Assembly: GCA_019307945.1 (NCBI GenBank)
Contig: JAFDIS010000028.1
Span: forward strand, 1 to 35,303
Reading direction: 5' to 3'
DNA length: 35,303 nucleotides
DNA from: Deltaproteobacteria bacterium
GTDB lineage: Bacteria; Desulfobacterota; DSM-4660; Desulfatiglandales; Desulfatiglandaceae
The notes below the pieces were generated by a model. It did no database searches. It was given only the letters and a program-made list of their open reading frames with translations, and was not told where the DNA came from. This document shows, in pieces, positions 17,621-25,559 of this stretch (positions are counted from its first letter, which is position 1; every line of letters begins with the position of its first letter). The position numbers and the translations under genes were made by a program.

Positions 17621-19177
17621 TCACGTAGGGGAAGATCCGTGCGGTTTCTTTCGCGGCGGCAAGGTCTCTTTCTTTTTCTCCGTAATCTTCAGAGCGTAAA
17701 TGATTTTCCGGCGCGTGTCCCGGGGCAGGATTATCTCGTCCACCACCTGTGCGGTCCAGGAGCGCGCCGCGGCAAAGGCATCCGCCTTCTCCCTTGACCA
17801 TTTGAAGTAGGAGTCATAGGCGTCGGACTCCACCATGTCCCCCAGCACATCACGGTAGTCCAGGGTGGAGGCCTCCACGGCGAAGCGGGCCATGGGCCAG
17901 GCGAAGGTGACATCCGCGCCCAGACCCTTGAGCCCTCCCATGATGAGGCTCCCCGCGTCTGCGTAAGCCTCCCTGAGGACCACGCCAATCTTGGGCACGG
18001 TGGTGGTGGCGTACACATCCACGATCTTTCCCACGTGGCGGATGAGCCCCCGGGCTTCCTCCGCTTCGCCGGGCACCACCGGCGGGGTGTCCGTCAGATT
18101 CACAAGAGGCAGGTTGTATGCGTCCAGCACCTGCAGGAACCTGTAGTACTTGTCGCATGCGTCCACCGCCAGGGTGCCGCCGGGATACTTGGGATTGTTC
18201 GCCACCAGGCCCACGGGCCTTCCGTCGAAGCGGCAGAAACAGCATATGAGACTCTTGGCGTATTCGTCTTTGATCTCGAAGTAGTCCCCGTCGTCCACCA
18301 GGACCTTGATCACGTCGTGCATGTCATAGGTCTGATCGTAGTCATCCGGCACCAGATCGCCGAGTTCCGGCACTTCCCGGTCCGCCGGGTCGGTACGCTC
18401 CCAGAGGGGGGGCGTTTCCCTGTAATTGGAAGGCAGGTATCGAAGCATCTCCCGGCACTTGAGGATGGTCTCCTCGTCGTCGTCCCCCACCACGTCGCAG
18501 CTCCCTGAAAACTGCATGTGATAATCGGCGCCCCCGATGTTGCGGTCGATCACCTCGGACGTGGCGGCCGCCGTCTGGCGCGGTCCCCCCAGCCACATGT
18601 TGCCCGAAATCCTGCTCATGAGCAGGAAGTCGCACAGGGTGGGCAAATAGGCCGAGCCCGCGATGCAGGGGCCCATGAGCACCGTGATCTGGGGGATAAC
18701 ACCGGAGATGCGTGACTGTATCCTGAAATACCAGTCCAGGCCCGCGGTGGCCACGTCCTGGTATCCCAGTCGCCCCCCGGAGGAGTCCAGCAGGTGCACC
18801 ATGGGCATGCCCCACTGGGTGGCCAGTTCCATGCACCTTGCCACCTTCATGAGGCTCTGAGTGGCCACGGATCCCCCCATCACGGTGAAGTCCGCCGCCT
18901 GGATCATCACCATGCGCCCGTGGATCCTTCCCGTGCCGGCCACTACCCCGTCACAGGGTGCGTCGGGTATCACCCCGTCGATGCGCATCCCCGTGGTGTT
19001 CACGCAGGAGCCAAGTTCTTCGAAGGTGCCCGGGTCCAAAAGGATATCGATGCGCTCCCGGGCCGTCAGCTTTCCCCTTTCGTGCTGGCGGTCTATATGC
19101 TTTTGACCGCCTCCAATCTTGTTCTTTTCCTGGATCTCCAGGTATTTCTTGATGGCCTCTTCCATTGTCCGGCCCAT
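17621..19177 (-). CDS. Biotin-dependent carboxyltransferase-like subunit A
   Basis: 518 residues with the two crotonase-fold halves of PccB/MccB/GcdA-type carboxyltransferases (N half about 30-270, C half about 285-500), ending in the usual LPRDTRRKIIYAL. Motifs are partly degraded. The N-side D-S-G-G-A-R is DSSGGR (131-136). The C-side phrase normally Y-G-G-A is AYADAG (404-409), and the usual R-H-G-A-K is RHVGK. The carboxybiotin side is therefore the more altered. GGGAGGG supports the ATG at 19177; a GTG seven codons earlier has no clear site. It lies 25 bases after subunit B. No biotin carboxylase or carrier is encoded in the window. It may be half of a heteromeric carboxyltransferase or decarboxylase. 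Confidence 0.9.
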   Translation of the reverse strand: MGRTMEEAIKKYLEIQEKNKIGGGQKHIDRQHERGKLTARERIDILLDPGTFEELGSCVNTTGMRIDGVIPDAPCDGVVAGTGRIHGRMVMIQAADFTVMGGSVATQSLMKVARCMELATQWGMPMVHLLDSSGGRLGYQDVATAGLDWYFRIQSRISGVIPQITVLMGPCIAGSAYLPTLCDFLLMSRISGNMWLGGPRQTAAATSEVIDRNIGGADYHMQFSGSCDVVGDDDEETILKCREMLRYLPSNYRETPPLWERTDPADREVPELGDLVPDDYDQTYDMHDVIKVLVDDGDYFEIKDEYAKSLICCFCRFDGRPVGLVANNPKYPGGTLAVDACDKYYRFLQVLDAYNLPLVNLTDTPPVVPGEAEEARGLIRHVGKIVDVYATTTVPKIGVVLREAYADAGSLIMGGLKGLGADVTFAWPMARFAVEASTLDYRDVLGDMVESDAYDSYFKWSREKADAFAAARSWTAQVVDEIILPRDTRRKIIYALKITEKKKETLPPRKKPHGSSPT

Positions 19178-19202
19178 AAGCTGTCCCTCCCTCGACACGT
19201 CC

Positions 19203-20753
19203 CTAAGCAGGCTTGATCCACCGTCTGCGTTCCATTGGTCTTTCGTCCTTGTCCCACGCCGCCCGAAGGGCCCTTATGATCCTGGGCCGCGTATCCCGGG
19301 GGTCGATTACCTCGTGCACAGTGTAGTAGTGGGTGAACCCCTTGCCCATATTCATTACGCTGAACTGTTCCTTGAGAATATTCAGGAAAAAATCGTAGAC
19401 CTCCTGGTAGTTCCCTTCCTCCTTGGCCTTGGCCAACTGCTTATGGAAGACCGCCTGCACGATGGACTCCGGGCCCGTGGGAGCAAACTCCACCGTGGGC
19501 CACCCGTAGATATAATCAGGACCCATCTTTGAGCAGCCCATGGTGATGTTGGAGCCGCCGTAGGAGCGCCGCAGCACGATGGTCACCTTCGGATTGGTGA
19601 GGTTGGAGTAACCGTGCAGGTTCTTGGCGCCGTGCCTGATCACCCCCATGCGCTCCCATTTGTCTCCCGGCGGATACGCCGTGGTGTCGGACATGTTGAT
19701 GATGGGAATATTGAAGTTGTCCAGGAACATCATGAACCGGTCGTATTTGTCCGACGAGTCGGGCTCCATGATGCCGCTCAACTCGTCCGGATTGCTGGCC
19801 ACGATCCCTGCGGGCATGCCGTCGAACCTGGCGAAGCCCGCCACGAGATTGGGAGCGAAATCCTCCTTGATCTCGAAGAACTCCCCATCGTCCACGATCA
19901 GGTCTATGATCTCATGGATGTCGTATGTAAACTTGGGATTGTCCGGCATCACGTCCAGAAGGGCCTCTTCCCGTCGCTCCGGATCGTCCGTGGGCTCTGT
20001 GCACGGGGGCTTGTGCCAGCAGTTCTGAGGCATGAATTCCAGAAGACGCTTGGCCTGGTCCAGTGCCTCCTCGTCACTTTCAGCCAACAGGTCCACCTGT
20101 CCGCTCTTTGTCATATGGAACTCGGCCCGGCCCGCATCTTCCGTTTCCATCTCTCCGCCCAGCCACAGAAAGCCGGTCTTTTCATTCATGATGAGAAAGT
20201 CGGAGAGCACCGGCACGTGGGCCAATGGCCCGGTGCAAGGCCCCAGGACCAGCGCGATCTGGGGAATGACGCCCGAATAGAGGCAATAGTTCCTGATGAG
20301 CCGTGAAAGGCCGTAGAGGCCGGCAAAGCCCCTCGTGAAGGTGATCCGGGAGCCCACGCCGTCGAAGATGCCGATGATGGGGACCCGTTGCTGGCCCGCC
20401 ATCTCCACAAGTTCGGCCATCTTCCAGACCCCCTGTTCCCCCAGGGAACCACACATTACCGTATAATCCACGGCGTACACCATGATCTGTCGTCCGCCCA
20501 CCGTGGCCGCACCCATCACCACCCCGTCTGAGGGGCTGGGTTTTTTCAGTTCACCCAGCCGTTCCCTCGGGTCGCGGACCAGGGAGCCCAGTTCCTCGAA
20601 CGAGCCTGGATCCACCAGGTGCGCAATCCGCTCTCGGGCGGTGAGTTTTCCGAGCTTCCGCTGGAGCGCCAGGGCCTCCGGCCCCCCCGCTTCTTCATTT
20701 TCCCGGCGGTTGGCGGCCAGTTTCTCCAGAAAGCCGTCCATCCATTGTCCCAT
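19203..20753 (-). CDS. Biotin-dependent carboxyltransferase-like subunit B
   Basis: 516 residues, the same two-crotonase architecture as its neighbour but clearly a distant paralogue. Here the N-side D-S-G-G-A-R is degraded to DGVGSR (131-136), while the C-side carboxybiotin motifs are kept: RHGAK (373-377) and SYGGSN (397-402). It ends with IDPRDTRPRIIRAL. GGGAGGA is seven bases before the ATG at 20753; an in-frame TTG six codons earlier is not preferred. Position second to third in the acyl-CoA operon, 66 bases after the small dehydrogenase. The complementary loss of motifs in the two subunits is what suggests that they work together. Confidence 0.9.
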   Translation of the reverse strand: MGQWMDGFLEKLAANRRENEEAGGPEALALQRKLGKLTARERIAHLVDPGSFEELGSLVRDPRERLGELKKPSPSDGVVMGAATVGGRQIMVYAVDYTVMCGSLGEQGVWKMAELVEMAGQQRVPIIGIFDGVGSRITFTRGFAGLYGLSRLIRNYCLYSGVIPQIALVLGPCTGPLAHVPVLSDFLIMNEKTGFLWLGGEMETEDAGRAEFHMTKSGQVDLLAESDEEALDQAKRLLEFMPQNCWHKPPCTEPTDDPERREEALLDVMPDNPKFTYDIHEIIDLIVDDGEFFEIKEDFAPNLVAGFARFDGMPAGIVASNPDELSGIMEPDSSDKYDRFMMFLDNFNIPIINMSDTTAYPPGDKWERMGVIRHGAKNLHGYSNLTNPKVTIVLRRSYGGSNITMGCSKMGPDYIYGWPTVEFAPTGPESIVQAVFHKQLAKAKEEGNYQEVYDFFLNILKEQFSVMNMGKGFTHYYTVHEVIDPRDTRPRIIRALRAAWDKDERPMERRRWIKPA

Positions 20754-20819
20754 ATGCTTTTCCTCCCGCAAACCGTTGATGAGAAGGTCTCTCTCCCCCC
20801 CCGGGCGTTCCGAAGGCCC

Positions 20820-21947
20820 CTACAGGCCCAGGCCCCGGGCTACTTCCTCGTAGTGAAAGTCCGTGTCGCCGAAAGCCACATCCGCCCCCACCGTCCTCCT
20901 ATGGTACAGGTGCAGGTCGTGCTCCATGGTGAAGCCTATGGCCCCGAAGATCCGATGGCCCACTGTGGTGACCTTGCGGCCCAACTGCCCGGCGCGCACC
21001 TTGGCCATGCCCACCTCGTTGCGGGCTGGCCGGCCTGTAGAAATCTTCCAGGCCGCCCGGAGCACAAGGTTACGGGTGCCCAGGATATCCAGCCACATGT
21101 CGGCCAGGTAATGCTGGATCGCCTGAAAACTTCCGATGGGTCTTCCGAACTGGACCCGCTCTTTTGCGTAGGCCAGGGTCAGATCCAGCGTTGCGCGCAT
21201 GGCCCCCACGGTTTCTGCGGCACGGGCCACGGCGGCCCGATCCAGGGCGGAACGGACCATCGGCCACGCAAGGCCCTCGGGGCCCGCCAGGCGCTCGGGT
21301 CCCAGGCGTACCTTCCGAAGGACCACCTCGCACTGCCTCTCCCCCGAGATGGTCTTGAGCGGCGTCACGGAGACACCTTCATCTCTGGAGTCCACCAGGA
21401 AAAGACTCAGGCCTTCGCCCGGGTCCCCGCCGGTCCGGGCCACGCACAGAATCCGGTCAGCGGCCAGGGCATCCGGCACGAAGAGCTTCGTCCCATCCAG
21501 GACCCAGCCGTCTCCTTCCCGCACCGCGGTGGTCCTAACGACGGAAGAGTCGTAACCGCAGTCCGATTCCAGGACCGCCAGTGTGAGGATCTGCTTTCCC
21601 CGGGCCACGAGGGGCAGGATCTCGGACTTTTGGGCCTCGGTGCCGGCCTCAACAAGCAGGGGTGCCGCCAGGACCGCCGTGGAGACGAAGGGCCCGGGGC
21701 AGAGGTTGTATCCCATCTCCTCCAGGAGTACGGCCATGTCCAGGAAAGACCAACCCGCGCCGCCGTAAACCTCGGGCAGGATCAGCCCCTGCCAGCCGAG
21801 CTCGGCCATCTTTTGCCAGAGTTCCGGGGAGTGGCCCGTGTCACTTTCATTGAGTTGACGCACCAGCTCTTTGGGGCATTCCTTTTTGAGAAAGTCCCGG
21901 GCCGTTTTCTGGAGGATCCGCTGCTCTTCGTTCAATTCGAAGTCCAT
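20820..21947 (-). CDS. Acyl-CoA dehydrogenase, small/non-catalytic-type subunit
   Basis: 375 residues with the overall acyl-CoA dehydrogenase fold (N-terminal helices, middle beta domain about 120-225, C-terminal helices with KERVQFGRPIGSFQAIQH). The flavin/substrate motif is weak (LESDCGYDSS for T-E-P-x-A-G-S-D). Neither usual catalytic Glu is seen: the isovaleryl-type position reads SALDRAAVA (Asp236) and the C-terminal position has no Glu-Gly pair. This matches the smaller partner in heterotetrameric dehydrogenases such as the steroid FadE26/27-type pairs. It follows its larger partner by 19 bases. A stand-alone enzyme using Asp236 cannot be excluded. Confidence 0.87.
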   Translation of the reverse strand: MDFELNEEQRILQKTARDFLKKECPKELVRQLNESDTGHSPELWQKMAELGWQGLILPEVYGGAGWSFLDMAVLLEEMGYNLCPGPFVSTAVLAAPLLVEAGTEAQKSEILPLVARGKQILTLAVLESDCGYDSSVVRTTAVREGDGWVLDGTKLFVPDALAADRILCVARTGGDPGEGLSLFLVDSRDEGVSVTPLKTISGERQCEVVLRKVRLGPERLAGPEGLAWPMVRSALDRAAVARAAETVGAMRATLDLTLAYAKERVQFGRPIGSFQAIQHYLADMWLDILGTRNLVLRAAWKISTGRPARNEVGMAKVRAGQLGRKVTTVGHRIFGAIGFTMEHDLHLYHRRTVGADVAFGDTDFHYEEVARGLGL

Positions 21948-21966
21948 GACTCAAGCCTCCCCTAGC

Positions 21967-23166
21967 CTATCTCGCCCGGGGCAGACCCAGGCCCCGTGTG
22001 GCTATGATACTCTTCTGAATCTCCGAGGTCCCGGCCCCGATGGGCCCGGAGATGGAATCCAGGTACCCCAGGGCCACTCTGCCTCCGAACGGGGCCCACG
22101 GGGACCCCTTGTCCAGCAGCCCGTAAGGGCCCAGGATATCCACTGCCGTGTTGGCGAGTTTGACGCCCAGCTCCGTGAAGAAGAGCTTGAGAGCCGACGC
22201 CTCCGTTTCCGGGACCCGCCCCTGGTCCTGTATCCACGCCGACTGCCAGTAGAAACTGTAGAACATCTCGATCTCAATGGCCATCTCGGCGAGTCTCCGG
22301 CGCACATGAGGATCCTGGGCCAGAGGCCTGCCGTAACGGGTGGTCTCCTTCGCGTACTGGACGAGTTCCTCCAGGACTCTTTTAAAGGCACCGGAACCGA
22401 TGGCCAGCCGCTCAAACTGAAGCGCCAGCATCACGTTGTAGAAGCCCTGGTTCACCTCACCCACCACGTATTTCTTGGGGACCCGCACGTCGTCGAAAAA
22501 GACCTCGTTGAAGGAGTGATTCCCGCATATGTTGATGATGGGCTTGATGGTGACGCCGGGCGTATCATTGGGGATGATCATCAGAGTGGCGCTCCGGTGC
22601 CGGGGGGCTTCGGGGTCCGTCTTCACGATGGCCCAGGCATATTCGGTCACGTGGGCCCCGCTGCTCCAGATCTTCTGGCCGTTCACCACGAAGTGATCGC
22701 CCCGGTCCACGGCCGTGGTCTTGATGGCGGCCAGGTCGGAGCCCGCGTTGGGCTCGCTGTAGGCCAGCCAGAAGCCCGCTTCGCCGCTGGCGATCCTGGG
22801 GAGGAACTCCCGCTTCAAATCCTCGCTTCCAACCAGAAGAATCGTGGGAGCCGCGATGGTGACGGCCACCCCGCCCGCCGGGGCACGATAATAGGAAAGG
22901 ACGTCGCCCGCGATGGCCGCCTTCATGGCCGAGTTCCGGCCCCCGTACTCCTCGGGCCACCCGAGGCGGTTCCAGCCCTTTTCCCCAACCATGCGGTTGA
23001 ACCTGCGGGTGATTTCCTGAAACTCGGACTCCATCTGGGGCATGGTGCCGTAGCTTCCGGGCCAAAACACGGCCTGATCGTCCCAATCGGGCGGAAGTTC
23101 GGCCTTGACGAAGTCCTCCACCTCCTTGCGGAACGCCAGTTGTTCCGGTGTGAATGAAAAGTCCAC
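21967..23166 (-). CDS. Acyl-CoA dehydrogenase, large/catalytic-type subunit
   Basis: 399 residues. Full motifs: YSEPNAGSDLAAIKT (flavin and acyl-CoA contact), VNGQKIWSSGA, YGRPLAQDP, and a C-terminal GAGTSEIQKSIIATRGLGLPR. Its probable base is Glu252 in ALQFERLAIGSG, the isovaleryl/long-chain position, with Ala-Gly in the short-chain position. The sequence is of the type seen in large subunits of alpha2-beta2 dehydrogenases for bulky acyl-CoA (steroid side chains, pimeloyl-CoA). The start is GTG at 23166, supported by GGAGGGA. It is the first gene of the operon, about 90 bases downstream of a promoter with a palindromic operator. Confidence 0.92.
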   Translation of the reverse strand: MDFSFTPEQLAFRKEVEDFVKAELPPDWDDQAVFWPGSYGTMPQMESEFQEITRRFNRMVGEKGWNRLGWPEEYGGRNSAMKAAIAGDVLSYYRAPAGGVAVTIAAPTILLVGSEDLKREFLPRIASGEAGFWLAYSEPNAGSDLAAIKTTAVDRGDHFVVNGQKIWSSGAHVTEYAWAIVKTDPEAPRHRSATLMIIPNDTPGVTIKPIINICGNHSFNEVFFDDVRVPKKYVVGEVNQGFYNVMLALQFERLAIGSGAFKRVLEELVQYAKETTRYGRPLAQDPHVRRRLAEMAIEIEMFYSFYWQSAWIQDQGRVPETEASALKLFFTELGVKLANTAVDILGPYGLLDKGSPWAPFGGRVALGYLDSISGPIGAGTSEIQKSIIATRGLGLPRAR

Positions 23167-23237
23167 TTCGATCCCTCCATCCCTGGGAGTGATTCCCGCT
23201 CAGGCCTCATCAACCTCATGGGCTCCTGCGCCGGAGC

Positions 23238-23259
23238 ATTGATTGATTCGTCAATCAAT
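23238..23259. promoter_or_regulatory. 22-bp palindromic operator of the acyl-CoA operon
   Basis: ATTGATTGA (23238-23246) and TCAATCAAT (23251-23259) are perfect 9-bp complements around TTCG. The palindrome begins six bases after the -10 box of the leftward promoter and covers the expected transcription start. Length, spacing and the TGA-N4-TCA core resemble operators of TetR-type acyl-CoA-responsive repressors such as FadR of Bacillus. No TetR gene is in the window. Confidence 0.7.
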
Positions 23260-23264
23260 TTTTG

Positions 23265-23293
23265 ACCATAAATGGCCGGCCCTCGCCTGTCAA
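23265..23293 (-). promoter_or_regulatory. Promoter of the acyl-CoA operon
   Basis: Reading leftward: a perfect -35 TTGACA (complement of 23288-23293), a 17-bp spacer, and TATGGT (complement of 23265-23270), two bases off the -10 consensus. The start point falls near 23258, inside the palindrome. The first gene of the operon starts at 23166. Confidence 0.65.
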
Positions 23294-23476
23294 GGATTTT
23301 TTGCTCCGCAGACGCATCCCGGGCCCCGTCCGACAAGGCGGGAAGAAGTGGGCTTTCCGTGGAAATCGAACCGTCCCGATGCTTGACCCGGCGCGCGAAA
23401 CGGGTCTATGTTCCTGGAGGAACGAGCACGCATTGCGGTACATTCGGCACCGGGCTCTCATAAGGGAATCCACACC

Positions 23477-23767
23477 ATGGAGACGTTGCGCCAGGAAATC
23501 ATGAGACGGCTCGAGGCGGCCGCCCTCACGGCCGGGGAGATCTCCAGGGCCCTGGGAATCCGGGAACGCGAGGTGCTCGAGCACCTCCCCCATGTCGCGC
23601 GGTCCCTGGCGACCCGCGGAAAACGGCTCGAGGTGGTCCCATTTCGGTGCATCTCCTGCGGCCATGTGTTTGAAAGTAGAAAACGGTTCACGCGGCCCGG
23701 GCGGTGCCCCCGGTGCCGGAAGACCCGCATCGAAAAACCCCGATTCCGCGTCATCAAAGACCGCTGA
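23477..23767 (+). CDS. Small HTH/zinc-ribbon protein, putative transcriptional regulator (COG3357-like)
   Basis: 96 residues. Residues 1-45 form a short helical unit with a helix-turn-helix look (LTAGEISRALGIREREVLEHL). A zinc ribbon follows with two CxxC knuckles (CISCGHVF and CPRCRKT). This matches the small predicted regulators grouped in COG3357. The ATG at 23477 has AAGGGAA (23462-23468) eight bases upstream; a longer frame from 23408 lacks a site. It lies alone on the plus strand between two leftward operons and shares its upstream region with the acyl-CoA operon, so it is a candidate but unproven regulator of it. CTGAGG/CCTCAG (23764-23769, 23787-23792) forms a loose hairpin at its end, between the convergent stops. 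Confidence 0.7.
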   Translation: METLRQEIMRRLEAAALTAGEISRALGIREREVLEHLPHVARSLATRGKRLEVVPFRCISCGHVFESRKRFTRPGRCPRCRKTRIEKPRFRVIKDR

Positions 23768-23788
23768 GGGCCTGGGGGGTCCCGCGCC

Positions 23789-24568
23789 TCAGGCACTGCC
23801 CCTGTCTACTGCCGTTCCCGGCACGTGAAGATCCCCCCATTCGTACTGGGCCAGGGCCACCAGGACCGTGCCCGCGGTCTCGGCCCGCAGGATCCGTCTT
23901 CCCAGGGAGACGAGCGTGTAGCCCGCCGCCTCGGCCTCCGCTGCCTCCCGTTCACTGAAGCCCCCTTCCGGCCCCACGAGGCCCGTGAAACTGGGCATGT
24001 GGCCCGAACCGCGGAATAAGGCCTTGAGGTCGCACCGGCGCTCCCGCTCCCAGAGCATGACTTTCAGCGTGTCTCGGGTTTCCCCTTCCAGGCCGAGGAC
24101 CGCCTGAAAGGAAAGAGGCGCTTCTATGACCGGGGGCCGTGCCCGGTCCGATTGTTTCACCGCTGCCGCTGCGATCTCCCGCCACCGTTTCACCTTTCGG
24201 CTCCGGCCCCGGTCGTCCATCTTCGGCACCGACCTTTCAGTGACCACCGGAATGATCCGATCCACGCCCAGTTCACAGGCCTTCTGTACAACGAAGTCCA
24301 TGGCCCTGGACTTGAGCACGGCCTGACAAAGGGTTATGTACACGGGTGAAGGCGGCGGCTGGGGCAAGGGGCGAATCAGGTCCACACGCACGCCCTCCGG
24401 TCCCCTTGAATGGACGGCCCCCTCGAATCGGCGGCCTTCGCGGTCCACGAGGGTGACGCGATCCCCCGGCGCCAACCGCAGCACACGGATCATATGCCGG
24501 GCCTCCGGGCCGCTGACGATACAAAACCCCCTTTCCTCTTCGATCCGATCCACCAGAAAGCGTCTCAC
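23789..24568 (-). CDS. rsmE: 16S rRNA (uracil1498-N3)-methyltransferase RsmE
   Basis: 259 residues from a GTG start, close to family length. It methylates U1498 of 16S rRNA using SAM. An N-terminal PUA-like domain (about 1-70) is followed by a SPOUT fold with the deep-knot segments GLVGPEGGFSERE (196-208) and LGRRILRAETA (222-232). KQSDR (138-142) corresponds to the conserved E/K-Q-S-x-R motif. The GTG at 24568 gives the family-typical beginning VRRFLVD and has CGGAGAA upstream. An alternative ATG at 24619 overlaps the prmA stop as ATGA and would add 17 Arg/Gly-rich residues. It is the last gene of the thiolase-DUF35-prmA-rsmE unit. Confidence 0.94.
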   Translation of the reverse strand: MRRFLVDRIEEERGFCIVSGPEARHMIRVLRLAPGDRVTLVDREGRRFEGAVHSRGPEGVRVDLIRPLPQPPPSPVYITLCQAVLKSRAMDFVVQKACELGVDRIIPVVTERSVPKMDDRGRSRKVKRWREIAAAAVKQSDRARPPVIEAPLSFQAVLGLEGETRDTLKVMLWERERRCDLKALFRGSGHMPSFTGLVGPEGGFSEREAAEAEAAGYTLVSLGRRILRAETAGTVLVALAQYEWGDLHVPGTAVDRGSA

Positions 24569-24615
24569 ATGAATTCTCCGAAAAGCCTGAAAACGTCTTC
24601 CGCGTTCTCCACCTC

Positions 24616-25527
24616 TCATCGCGCCCTTTTGTTCTCTTGCTCGCGGAATGCCAGCACGAGGCAGGCCCACTCCCCTTCTTCCAGGGTCTCCAGGTGTTTC
24701 AGGTGAAGGCGAGAGCTTTTCAGGAGCGCGGCCTCGGTCTGATCCTTCAGGAGCCCCGAGAGGATCAGCCGACCCCGGGGGGCAACAAGCCTGGCCAGTT
24801 GGGGCAACAGATCCAGGATGACCCCCAGGAGTATATTGGCCGCCACCAGGTCAAATCGTTCCGTATAGGATTCGATGGGTTTGAGAGAGAGATGAATCTT
24901 TTCCGGGTTGGGATTCAGGTACAGGTTCTTTTCCGCCCACGCTAGGGCGTCGGGGTCCACGTCCACGGCCTCCACCCAAGAGGCGCCCAGCATGGCTCCG
25001 TAGACGGCCAGGATCCCGCTGCCGGTCCCCACGTCCATCATGCGCCACCCGTCGGGCATAGAGATCCGCTCCATGGCCCGCAGGCACAGTCGGGTGCTCT
25101 CGTGGCTCCCCGTCCCGAAGGCGGGCCCCGGGTCCATCCGGATCACACGGCCTTCGGGCACATCGGGCATGGCCTCCCAGGCAGGCACCACCCATAGCCG
25201 GGGCGTAACCCGCAGGGGTCGGAAAAAACGCCGCCAGGTCAAACCCCAGTCCCGATCGGGGACGTTTCGGAACGAAGCGGTGGGCCTTTCGATGCCCGGG
25301 AACAGAACCGGCAGCCGGTCCAGGAAGGTTTGGAGCAGGAATCGGATCTGTTCCGGATCCGATCCGCCGGGAAGGTAGGCCCTGACAAAAGGATTCGAGG
25401 CCTCCTCCGTCACCACCCCCCCGCAGCCCAGGTCGAAAAGCCTGGCGGCCACGGCGTCTGCCGCCACGGTGTCAACATGCACCGTGATCTCGAGCCAGGA
25501 CAAGGGCCTTTCCCCTTCCCCGCCCAC
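24616..25527 (-). CDS. prmA: Ribosomal protein L11 methyltransferase PrmA
   Basis: 303 residues. It trimethylates ribosomal protein L11. The N-terminal L11-recognition domain (about 10-70) is followed by the class I methyltransferase: DPGPAFGTGSHEST (132-145), motif I MDVGTGSGILA (164-174), acidic VDVDPDA (188-194) and LVAANILL (227-234). The start is uncertain. GTG at 25527 has AAGGGGG six bases upstream, while TTG at 25503 would give the family-like opening LSWLEI and also has a purine-rich stretch before it. The prmA-rsmE pairing is common in bacteria. The upstream DUF35 gene ends 32 bases before it. Confidence 0.94.
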   Translation of the reverse strand: MGGEGERPLSWLEITVHVDTVAADAVAARLFDLGCGGVVTEEASNPFVRAYLPGGSDPEQIRFLLQTFLDRLPVLFPGIERPTASFRNVPDRDWGLTWRRFFRPLRVTPRLWVVPAWEAMPDVPEGRVIRMDPGPAFGTGSHESTRLCLRAMERISMPDGWRMMDVGTGSGILAVYGAMLGASWVEAVDVDPDALAWAEKNLYLNPNPEKIHLSLKPIESYTERFDLVAANILLGVILDLLPQLARLVAPRGRLILSGLLKDQTEAALLKSSRLHLKHLETLEEGEWACLVLAFREQENKRAR

Positions 25528-25559
25528 AAGGCGCCCCCTTACGGGGGCTTTGCAGGGTG

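Noticed and set aside
17621-20753. Naming the carboxyltransferases as glutaconyl-CoA decarboxylase, propionyl-CoA carboxylase or methylcrotonyl-CoA carboxylase
   Set aside because: Diagnostic motifs are altered in both proteins and no biotin carrier, biotin carboxylase or sodium-pump subunit is adjacent, so a specific name is not supported.
21871-23157. Long plus-strand open frame opposite the large acyl-CoA dehydrogenase
   Set aside because: No family-like motifs; composition is that of an antisense frame, and the minus-strand gene is unambiguous.
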